9,759 bases of DNA from Flavobacteriaceae bacterium UBA2765 (GTDB lineage Bacteria > Bacteroidota > Bacteroidia > Flavobacteriales > Flavobacteriaceae): contig DEIV01000040.1 of assembly GCA_002352665.1 (NCBI GenBank), positions 1-9,759 on the forward strand, written 5' to 3'. This document shows positions 1 to 5,519 of the stretch, one piece after another. A model generated the notes under the pieces. It did no database searches, was not told the DNA's origin, and worked only from the letters and a program-made list of their open reading frames with translations. Both the position numbers and the translations under genes were made by a program. Position 1 is the first letter of the stretch; every line of letters begins with the position of its first letter.

Positions 1-18
1 CACACGAACGCTTAGTTA

Positions 19-486
19 TTAGCTGTCGTTTTTATCTTTATAATTCTTCTCAAATTCGGCAAATATTTTACTCAATTCATTCCGTTCCAATTCGGTTATT
101 TCATATTCCATATCGTCCAGAACCTCCTTTATTACGTAATATTCGTCCAGATTCTTAATTTTTCCCTTTTTCAGAACTTTTTTAGGTAGATTTCTAACTT
201 GAGAAGTCAGAACATTAATTGAAGGGAAATTTTTGGAAGTCAAATTCCTATTCAATTCCGCTCTTAGACCAATTGGTAAATGCTTAAGTCCAGTCAATGA
301 ATCTCTCAAACCTTCTCTCAACCCTTTTCTTGCCAAAGCATCACTTTCCTTTTCCCAACTCTCTAACACATTTAGAGGAGAAAAATCCGCATTTGGATCA
401 ATTTTCCTATCCTTTGCTTCAAATTCCCAAATAACTTTGAAGATTTCTTTATAAAATTCGTAATTTGATTTATTAATTTTTATCAT
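19..486 (-). CDS. Small hypothetical protein, probable cassette gene
   Basis: I do not recognise this 155-residue protein. It is soluble and highly charged, with no signal peptide or membrane segment. A likely amphipathic helix covers about residues 50-65 (LARKGLREGLRDSL), a basic stretch lies near 100-112, and an acidic, helix-prone C-terminus covers about 115-150. The frame stays open upstream to an ATG at 537, but those 17 extra codons lie inside the attC-like site. I therefore place the start at 486, the first ATG after the site, 8 nt from the conserved ATGAC flank. The gene has no room for its own promoter and follows the permease in the same direction across the structured site, which is how an integron cassette is arranged. 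Small unknown proteins are common cassette cargo. The reading frame is well supported, but no function can be given. Confidence 0.72.
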   Translation of the reverse strand: MIKINKSNYEFYKEIFKVIWEFEAKDRKIDPNADFSPLNVLESWEKESDALARKGLREGLRDSLTGLKHLPIGLRAELNRNLTSKNFPSINVLTSQVRNLPKKVLKKGKIKNLDEYYVIKEVLDDMEYEITELERNELSKIFAEFEKNYKDKNDS

Positions 487-497
487 TTTCAAATGAC

Positions 498-631
498 AGC
501 TAACGGTTTGTGTATGGTTAGTTGCATGGTTAAGCAACTAATTTAGTAAACAAACACGAACCAGAGAAAATTCCGAAGGAATTTTCCAAATAAGCACTTG
601 ACAAAGCAATGAACTATACACTTTGTTGGGC
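498..631 (-). repeat. attC-like recombination site (structured inverted repeat)
   Basis: On the minus strand the site begins with GCCCAAC (631-625), an exact fit to the attC core RYYYAAC. It ends with GTTAGCT (504-498), which departs from GTTRRRY at one base. Between the cores the ends pair: 510-519 (GTGTATGGTT) matches the reverse complement of 612-621 except for one position. Two internal hairpins follow: an 8-bp stem 518-525/534-541 with an 8-nt loop, and a 9-bp stem 566-574/578-586 with a 3-nt loop. The length of 134 nt is within the known attC range. The orientation (gene, RYYYAAC, GTTRRRY, next gene) is canonical for a cassette array transcribed on the minus strand. The sequence also resembles, from memory, a repeat family scattered through Bacteroidota genomes. 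The 566-586 hairpin alone could be read as a terminator, but it lacks a T tract. Confidence 0.75.
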
Positions 632-1930
632 GTTCGTTTTACTCTTCTTTGAATAGAAAAACGCCCCTATACCAAGTAGAATGTATATGATTATTATGTA
701 CAGAAACTGCTCTTTGTTTTCAGTGAATTCAAAATATATTATTAGTAATCCAGCAATTAACAACCCAACTAGTGCAGCAATTGTTATTACTAAAGAAGAA
801 TTTGTTTCAATCCGTTTTTTGTAATTCGTATAAGCCATTAACAATGAAACGATAATAAATGTGATACTTCCAAATTCTAATATAACTTGCAAACCTCCTG
901 TAGCTAGTAATACAAAAGCTAAAACACTCATAGTTATAATGGCTTTGTTTGGAATATGAGTTTTAATCTTTCTTCCTAAAGATTTTGGAAAATATCCGTC
1001 ATTGGCTATTACAGCCATTAGGCGGGATGCACCAAAAAGGGTTCCGCTTATTGCACTTGAAGTAGCTAATAATGCTCCAAAAATCACAATAAACTGTCCG
1101 AATTGCCCTAAGTAGGTTTTAGCTCCAGCAGCTAGGGCATACTCTTTATCTGCAATGATCATTTCTTTAGGAATGGCAGATAGTGCAGCAATTGAAAGAA
1201 TTATATAAAGCAAAGTTGCGATCGCAATTGATGAATAAATTGCTCTTGGAATATTTTTTTGTGGATTGTCCATTTCATTGTAGGCATGAATAACCAATTG
1301 AAACCCTTCATAGGCTACAAAAGTTATTGCTGATACAATTAAGATTTGAGTAAGTGTAGTTTGACTTTCAAATAGTGGAAGTAGATTTTGAATATCACCT
1401 TTGCCAGTTAGTAACCCTGATATAAACAACAAAATTACAATTTTAGAATAGACTAATATATCTTCTAATTTGCCCATTCCCTTTACGCTAACTAAATTGA
1501 TTATCGCAAAAATTGAGATTATAAGTCCTGCAATGATTTTATGCCATATTGGGTTATTTAGGGTTTCAATTTGACTACAGAAATAAGAGGCGAACGTAAA
1601 TGCATACAAAGCTAAAGTACTGATATATCCAAAAACAATTAACCACCCGATTACAGATGAAGCGAGCTTACTTTGTGGAAAAGATTTTTTGAAAAATGAA
1701 TATGTTGCACCTTCATCTCTATAAAGGAGTGCTAATTTTACATAGGAATAAGCTGCAAACAAAGCCAAAACGCCTCCAATAAGTATAGCAATCGGTGTTG
1801 CGTTCCCTATGTTTTCTGTGGCTATACCTAAAATTGAGAAAATTCCTCCTCCAACCATTCCTCCTAAGGCAATCGCTATTAATTCTCCTAATCCAAGCTC
1901 CTTCTTCCTTTGTCGCGTGAGTTTATTCAT
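614..1930 (-). CDS. APC superfamily amino acid/amine permease
   Basis: This 438-residue inner-membrane transporter has about twelve hydrophobic segments, the usual size for the amino acid-polyamine-organocation superfamily. Helix 1 carries the glycine-rich GGMVGGGIF (23-31), the unwound substrate-binding element of LeuT-fold permeases. AYEGFQ (206-211) and EMDNPQKNIPRAI (219-231) match the conserved helix-6 region and the loop after it, and GASRLMAVIANDGYFP (300-315) matches the helix-8 region. It probably takes up an amino acid or amine by proton symport; the substrate cannot be read from the sequence. The C-terminal residues TNAQQSV come from codons that enter the attC-like site, and the stop (TAG, 616-614) lies inside it. 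The start at 1930 follows the boundary motif by about 13 nt. The upstream gene is a glutamine amidotransferase, so uptake of a substrate that this enzyme then hydrolyses is conceivable but unproven. Confidence 0.9.
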   Translation of the reverse strand: MNKLTRQRKKELGLGELIAIALGGMVGGGIFSILGIATENIGNATPIAILIGGVLALFAAYSYVKLALLYRDEGATYSFFKKSFPQSKLASSVIGWLIVFGYISTLALYAFTFASYFCSQIETLNNPIWHKIIAGLIISIFAIINLVSVKGMGKLEDILVYSKIVILLFISGLLTGKGDIQNLLPLFESQTTLTQILIVSAITFVAYEGFQLVIHAYNEMDNPQKNIPRAIYSSIAIATLLYIILSIAALSAIPKEMIIADKEYALAAGAKTYLGQFGQFIVIFGALLATSSAISGTLFGASRLMAVIANDGYFPKSLGRKIKTHIPNKAIITMSVLAFVLLATGGLQVILEFGSITFIIVSLLMAYTNYKKRIETNSSLVITIAALVGLLIAGLLIIYFEFTENKEQFLYIIIIYILLGIGAFFYSKKSKTNAQQSV

Positions 1931-2041
1931 CTTTTATTCTTAATGACGTCCAATAGTTTAGAAATGGTTTCATAGCGAAAAGCTCCAGCAGAATTATTCC
2001 GTGGCAATTGACTATGTCCATTGATAGTAATAATATATTCA
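1931..2041 (-). other. Intercassette spacer with degenerate boundary core
   Basis: This 111-nt gap separates the amidotransferase from the permease. Its permease-proximal end has ATGACGTCCAAT (plus strand, 1943-1954), aligned with the ATGAC flank and AAC core seen at 493-504 and 2694-2705, but with the last core base changed (CCAAT for CCAAC). I find only 4- to 5-bp stems here and no matching RYYYAAC partner near the amidotransferase stop. If this was an attC site, it has decayed or been rebuilt. No clear promoter motif was seen. Confidence 0.45.
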
Positions 2042-2614
2042 TCAAACCATTGAAAGAAAATTATTCAAAATTGTATGTCCGTTATTTCCATCTTGCAGTT
2101 CTTCAGGGTGAAACTGAGAACCATAAATTAATTTATTTTTATGTCTCATCACTTCAATTCCATCATCCGAAACGGCTAGTGAAATTAACTCATCACTAAG
2201 ATGTTTAATTGCTATATGATGATATTCAAACACACGTAGTTCTAACTTTTTTATATCCCGAAAAATTGGATCATCAACTAATATCCGAACATTATTAACC
2301 CCTTGTCTGTAAATTGGTAAGATTTGGAAATCGGAATCAAAAGCTTTCCCAATAACTTGGAATCCTTCACAAATACCAAAAATAGGCACCCTTGATTCAC
2401 GGACTATTTTGATTTCACTTTTGTATAGTTGCTCGCTATCCGACACCTCACCCACAGTGCCACCGCCGGATAAAATAACAGAATCATACCCCTCGACATC
2501 TGCGGGTTGCACCGTCTGGAAATCTCTTATCTCTATTTTATGTTGACTCAAAGCAGTAGTCAAATCATCTATAAAATGAGTCTCATTATTAATGATTAAA
2601 ATTCTTTTTTGCAT
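2042..2614 (-). CDS. Class I glutamine amidotransferase-like protein
   Basis: This 190-residue protein is a stand-alone class I glutamine amidotransferase (GATase1) domain resembling the N-terminal domain of GMP synthase and the PabA/TrpG subunits. The family releases ammonia from glutamine, or cleaves gamma-glutamyl bonds, through a Cys-His-Glu triad. All three are visible: Cys82 in the nucleophile elbow GICEGFQ, and His169 with Glu171 in SQFHPEE near the C-terminus. SGGG (49-52) supplies the oxyanion-hole region before the nucleophile. There is no signal peptide, so it is cytosolic. No synthase partner is adjacent; the next gene is an amino acid/amine permease. This leaves two readings: a gamma-glutamyl hydrolase acting on an imported compound, or an amidotransferase subunit whose partner is elsewhere. 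The gene lies first after the recombinase remnant, downstream of a GTTGGGC core. Confidence 0.88.
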   Translation of the reverse strand: MQKRILIINNETHFIDDLTTALSQHKIEIRDFQTVQPADVEGYDSVILSGGGTVGEVSDSEQLYKSEIKIVRESRVPIFGICEGFQVIGKAFDSDFQILPIYRQGVNNVRILVDDPIFRDIKKLELRVFEYHHIAIKHLSDELISLAVSDDGIEVMRHKNKLIYGSQFHPEELQDGNNGHTILNNFLSMV

Positions 2615-2691
2615 GATTAGAACAATAATAAATCTTCTGTCTATAGCATTTTTATAAACAAAATTTTATCTCTGTTAGGATGTTATATTCC

Positions 2692-2750
2692 AAATGACGC
2701 CCAACGTAGGTATATAGTTACTGGTAACTATATACCCATTATGTGCTAAG
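2692..2750 (-). repeat. Perfect 13-bp inverted repeat with GTTGGGC core, candidate attI/attC end
   Basis: The arms 2709-2721 (GGTATATAGTTAC) and 2724-2736 are perfectly complementary around a 2-nt loop. On the minus strand the hairpin is followed at once by GTTGGGC (2705-2699), which matches the integron core GTTRRRY exactly, and then by GTCATTT, the same flank seen after the other two boundaries. The other side merges into the stop codon of the recombinase remnant (2748-2746). The hairpin is simpler than a full attC, with no second paired core visible. It could be a shortened attC, an attI-like insertion point, or an ordinary hairpin after the recombinase gene. There is no long T tract, so a strong intrinsic terminator is less likely. 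Confidence 0.6.
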
Positions 2751-3008
2751 GTAATAAATCTTTTAGATTTGTAAAAGTATTTGTAGCAACATGCGTGTAT
2801 ATTTCAGTAGTTTTTGTTGAGTTATGTCCCATTAATAATTGAATATGCCTTAAATCAGTTCCGTTTTCTAATAAATGTGTTGCAAAGCTATGTCTAAGCA
2901 TATGTGGCGTTACTCGTCTTGTGATTTTAGCTTTTTTGGCTGCTTGTAAAACAATTTTAAAACACTTATTGATAACACTTCTTCTTTTGAAATTACTTTA
3001 GGCAGATA
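2746..3008 (-). pseudogene. Tyrosine recombinase (XerC/D or integron integrase type) remnant
   Basis: The minus strand from 2985 to the TAG at 2748-2746 encodes the C-terminal end of a tyrosine recombinase. TPHMLRHSFATHLLENG carries the box II His and Arg, LMGHNSTKTTEIYTHV carries the conserved Gly-His and the Tyr nucleophile, and the end is NLKDLLP. Upstream, in another frame, 3006-2980 reads LPKVISKEE, a sequence typical of the start of the catalytic domain in this family. The two pieces are joined out of frame, and the segment that should hold the first catalytic Arg and the Lys (roughly a hundred residues by family length) is gone. The repeated AGAAGAAG at the junction would suit a microhomology deletion. 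No N-terminal core-binding domain is seen further upstream. It cannot be active. Its position at the head of the cassette-like genes suggests an integron integrase, but the diagnostic part is missing. Confidence 0.85.
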
Positions 3009-3095
3009 AAAAACTGCTAAGTGAATGTAAACGTTTATTAACCGTTAAAAACGGATAAATCATTTTCCCCATAAAAACAATACCTTCGTAAAAGT

Positions 3096-3272
3096 ATGGA
3101 ATGTAAAATATGTGAAAAATAATTAAAAGGAAGAAATGATAAGCGGTTCTGCTCTTTCGAATGTAAAAACTATTATCATACCAAATTAAGAAAAAAACCA
3201 ATGCAAATACTAAAGAATTGGATAAGATGCTTCACTATAAATTGGAGTATTGGTAAAATAAGATTCTTGTAA
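3096..3272 (+). pseudogene. Small zinc-ribbon protein remnant
   Basis: From ATG 3096 the plus strand reads MECKICEK, then a TAA stop at 3120-3122, then LKGRNDKRFCSFECKNYYHTKLRKK in the same frame. CKIC and CSFEC form the two Cys pairs of a zinc ribbon. After the seven-A run at 3191-3197 the best continuation moves to another frame (NANTKELDKMLHY), and the original frame resumes with NWSIGK, ending at TAA 3270-3272. From memory this matches the start of a flavobacterial zinc-ribbon family in which LKGRxDKKFCS..CK..YH is followed by a DKxLHxNRSIL-type segment. The remnant therefore has one nonsense mutation, at least two frame changes and a lost C-terminal half. It runs opposite to all neighbouring genes. 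The family assignment rests on recall and should be checked; the disruptions are visible directly. Confidence 0.65.
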
Positions 3273-3416
3273 ACGATAATAAGAGCATAAAACAAATTAG
3301 AAATAAAAAACCGCTCTAATGATATATTAGAACGGTTTAATTTGGTTGGTTGATTGCATTATTTGTCATTTCATAATAGAAACAACTTTGGTTGGTTTAT
3401 TGATTAAAATCTAAAT
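3273..3416. other. Non-coding intergenic stretch
   Basis: This AT-rich gap lies between the zinc-ribbon remnant and the stop of the next operon. It contains the terminator-like hairpin at 3308-3338 and two copies of TTTGGTTGGT (3341-3350 and 3387-3396), 46 nt apart. Nothing else coding or structured was seen. With the two pseudogenes to its left it makes the whole 2615-3416 interval free of intact genes. Confidence 0.6.
3302..3338 (-). terminator. Imperfect hairpin, likely intrinsic terminator of the six-gene unit
   Basis: Arms 3308-3313 (AAACCG) and 3333-3338 (CGGTTT) pair. After one C/A mismatch the stem continues with 3315-3320 (TCTAAT) and 3326-3331 (ATTAGA) around a 5-nt loop. On the minus strand the stem runs into a T-rich tail (TTTTTTATTT), as expected for an intrinsic terminator of transcripts coming from 3417 and beyond. 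On the plus strand the downstream T tract is weak. Confidence 0.7.
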
Positions 3417-4283
3417 TTAAAACAGCTCTTTAATTAACGTATTTAAAGGTATTGTGTTTCTTATAACGTTAAAGTCAACTAGTTTATTTTGAATGCTAAT
3501 GATTAATTTCTTTGAAATAGATTTTTCTTGATTCCATTTTGTTATGGTTAGCCATGTAATTACATCTTCAGTTCTTAAATGATATCGTTTAGAAAACATT
3601 TGAATTAGATCTGGGTTTTCTAAAGGATTTTTAAATAACTCAAGTTGTTTGTTTAATACAGTAATAATGGATTGAATAGTAACTGCTTGTTCTTCTAATA
3701 CAGTATTACGAACTGCAATCACAAAACATGGCCATGGCGTAGTTATACTATCAATTCTTCTAAAAATGCCTTGGTCTACCAATGGTTTTGTAGTAAAATG
3801 TTCCCACATAAAATAATCAGCCGTACCCTTGGTTAATGCTTTAATTCCTCCTTCTAGGTTTTTAACGAGTTTGTATTGTAAGTTTTCTATATCAAAACCA
3901 TGTATTTGAGCATTTACTTTTGCCATTAATTGCGATCCTGAACCATATCTACTAATAGCAATATTGGCATTTTCTAATTCAGAAATTGTATTAAATTTCG
4001 ATTTTGCAGCGACGTGAATACCCCATAGCAGCGGAGATTCTACATGTATCTTTACAATTTTACTGGGGTTGCCTTCGGTAATGTCCTTTATGATACCTTC
4101 GGTTAAAATAATAGCAACATCTATACTGCCATCGCGTAAAGCAGCAGACATAGCACCTGTGCCACCTGGAAATTCTTTCCATTGTACATCAATTCCAGCT
4201 TGGTTAAATTTACCTTCTTCTATAGCCAAGTGCCAAGGCAAGTTAAAATGTTCAGGCACACCGCCAATAATTACTTTTTGCAT
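3417..4283 (-). CDS. Periplasmic-binding-protein-fold protein without signal peptide
   Basis: This 288-residue protein resembles the SsuA/TauA/ThiY group of substrate-binding proteins. Conserved-looking ligand-cleft segments are PEHFNLPWH (10-18), EFPGGTGAM (37-45), SRYGSGS (111-117) and WEHFTTKPL (160-168). The start at 4283 is chosen because it forms a TAATG overlap with the upstream stop and because MQKVIIGGVPEHFN is where homology to the family should begin; a longer frame to 4358 would only add residues overlapping the upstream gene. It has no signal peptide or lipobox, and no ABC permease or ATPase gene is adjacent, so it is probably a cytosolic ligand-binding protein or enzyme rather than a transport subunit. 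From memory, a related signal-less family occurs in Bacteroidota and in some fungi, once proposed to have a thiamine-related role. The ligand is unknown. Confidence 0.82.
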   Translation of the reverse strand: MQKVIIGGVPEHFNLPWHLAIEEGKFNQAGIDVQWKEFPGGTGAMSAALRDGSIDVAIILTEGIIKDITEGNPSKIVKIHVESPLLWGIHVAAKSKFNTISELENANIAISRYGSGSQLMAKVNAQIHGFDIENLQYKLVKNLEGGIKALTKGTADYFMWEHFTTKPLVDQGIFRRIDSITTPWPCFVIAVRNTVLEEQAVTIQSIITVLNKQLELFKNPLENPDLIQMFSKRYHLRTEDVITWLTITKWNQEKSISKKLIISIQNKLVDFNVIRNTIPLNTLIKELF

Positions 4284-4642
4284 TATAACATTTTTAATTC
4301 TAACAATTGTTTTTTTGTAAGGTTTTGAACCACTAATAAGTAAGAGACATCTATCCATTTATAAATTAAGCTATCTTCAACAGAATGGTCTAACATCACT
4401 TTGTTCCAATGTTTTTTATGCATATAGGCTTGCGTATCTAGGCAAGAAAATTGTACCCTTAATGCTTCTATCTCATCAGGATGTGCTTTTACACTAATAC
4501 TATTAAACGAGTTTACATCAGTTGCTGTAAATATTTTGCCTAATACTTTATAAACTAAAACATTGGGCAGTTTAGGAAAAGGAAAAGATTCAGTTACTCC
4601 TTTTTTAGTTAAACAATACGATCTGTATTCTTCAATATTCAT
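4283..4642 (-). CDS. MmcQ/YjbR family protein
   Basis: This 119-residue cytosolic protein belongs to the MmcQ/YjbR (DUF419) family, a small alpha/beta fold with a CyaY-like, double-wing appearance that has been suggested to bind DNA. The family signature is clear: an N-terminal helix and CLTKKGVTESFPF (10-22), a beta-sheet core with VLVYKVLGKIF (28-38) and ISVKAHPDE (49-57), then YMHKKHWNKV (73-82) followed by an Asp-containing loop and the C-terminal helix DVSYLLVV. The length is typical. It starts 4 nt after the stop of the phosphorylase gene, and its TAA shares one base with the ATG of the next gene, so translation is probably coupled on both sides. Its molecular role is not established for the family; the context only links it to this operon. 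Confidence 0.9.
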   Translation of the reverse strand: MNIEEYRSYCLTKKGVTESFPFPKLPNVLVYKVLGKIFTATDVNSFNSISVKAHPDEIEALRVQFSCLDTQAYMHKKHWNKVMLDHSVEDSLIYKWIDVSYLLVVQNLTKKQLLELKML

Positions 4643-4646
4643 ACCA

Positions 4647-5519
4647 CTAATCTACCAGTTTATCTAAAGTATATTGAATTAACGCGTCTACCGTTTTATA
4701 AGGGTCAGTACTAAAAGTGCCATTTGCTCTGTTGGCAATAATGGCATTCATTGATAGGGCTTTATGACCTAATAATTTTGCCAAACCATAGATGGCAGCA
4801 GTTTCCATTTCAAGGTTGGTAACTTTTAGTCCTTTAAAATTAAAATTATCAATTTTTGTGTTAAGATTAGGATCTTGTATGGCCAAACGCAATACCCGAC
4901 CTTGTGGACCATAAAAACCATTGGCCGTTGCTGTAAAACCTTTAAAAGTTTGGTGACTAAATAGTTTTTTTTCTAGTCTTTCACTGCCTTTTACTATATA
5001 TGGTCTTGCTTTTCTTTCATTCCATTGGGTATGTTTAATAAAAGCACCTTCTATTTCTGATTCTAGAATATGCTCACATGCATAGGCATGAATGGTGCCG
5101 TCTAGTCCCAGACCATAAGAAGCCAATACAAAACTGTCAACCGGAATGTCCTTTTGTAAAGACCCGGATGTACCTATTCTAATTATTTGAAGTTGCTGAT
5201 GTTCTTTTTTAATGGTTCTGGTTTCTAAATTGATATTGACCAATGCATCTAATTCATTCATTACTATGTCAATATTATCAGGACCAATTCCTGTTGAAAT
5301 AACAGATATTCGCTTATTTTTATAGGTACCGGTTATGGTTCTAAATTCTCTTTTTTGGATATCGCATTCTATGCTTTCAAAATGCTTTGATATTTTAGGA
5401 ACTCTGTTTTGATCTCCTACAAAAATTATAGTATCGGCAATATGTTCAGGTCTTAAATTTAAATGATAGATACTACCATCGGGATTTATAATAAGTTCAG
5501 AAGGAGCTATTTTATTCAT
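4647..5519 (-). CDS. Nucleoside phosphorylase, uridine phosphorylase-like
   Basis: This 290-residue cytosolic enzyme of the PNP_UDP_1 family would split a nucleoside with phosphate into free base and ribose-1-phosphate (salvage). Visible motifs are VGDQNRV (34-40, phosphate-binding GDxxR), STGIGPDN (75-82), RIGTSGS (114-120), FYGPQGR (202-208) and NLEMET (235-240, ribose-binding EME). FYGPQGR aligns with the FYPGQER region of enterobacterial uridine phosphorylase, whose Gln and Arg recognise uracil, so a pyrimidine nucleoside is the best guess. Another ATG lies four codons upstream, at 5531. I prefer 5519 because MNKIAPSELI is the natural family start; either way it overlaps the hydrolase 3' end (8 nt from 5519). 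It runs somewhat longer than the enterobacterial enzyme (about 250 residues), as expected for this Bacteroidota form. Confidence 0.88.
   Translation of the reverse strand: MNKIAPSELIINPDGSIYHLNLRPEHIADTIIFVGDQNRVPKISKHFESIECDIQKREFRTITGTYKNKRISVISTGIGPDNIDIVMNELDALVNINLETRTIKKEHQQLQIIRIGTSGSLQKDIPVDSFVLASYGLGLDGTIHAYACEHILESEIEGAFIKHTQWNERKARPYIVKGSERLEKKLFSHQTFKGFTATANGFYGPQGRVLRLAIQDPNLNTKIDNFNFKGLKVTNLEMETAAIYGLAKLLGHKALSMNAIIANRANGTFSTDPYKTVDALIQYTLDKLVD

Noticed and set aside
1..18. Possible start of another attC-like site
   Set aside because: GCGTTCGTGTG on the minus strand just after the stop recalls the repeat, but no RYYYAAC core is visible and the window ends, so it cannot be supported.
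233..454. Plus-strand open frame opposite the small hypothetical gene
   Set aside because: It lies wholly within a better-supported minus-strand gene and has no start context or recognisable domain. The same applies to plus-strand frames at 4069-4320, 5780-5965, 7998-8207, 8770-8964 and 9230-9418.
487..537. Upstream ATG extension of the small hypothetical protein
   Set aside because: The extra 17 codons are made entirely of attC-like site and boundary sequence, so the first ATG after the site is the better start.
566..586. 9-bp hairpin as an intrinsic terminator
   Set aside because: No T tract follows on either strand, and it is nested inside a larger paired structure with recombination cores at both ends.
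2008..2199. Plus-strand open frame across the amidotransferase 3' end
   Set aside because: It overlaps the amidotransferase C-terminus, including the catalytic HPEE codons on the other strand, and shows no family pattern.
2998..3201. 67-codon minus-strand open frame
   Set aside because: It is antisense to the zinc-ribbon remnant and has an Ile/Phe/Tyr-rich composition typical of AT-rich antisense frames. Its 3' end overlaps the recombinase debris.
3341..3396. Two TTTGGTTGGT copies as a regulatory or attachment repeat
   Set aside because: Ten bases repeated twice in AT-rich non-coding DNA is weak, and nothing links the copies to a boundary or promoter.
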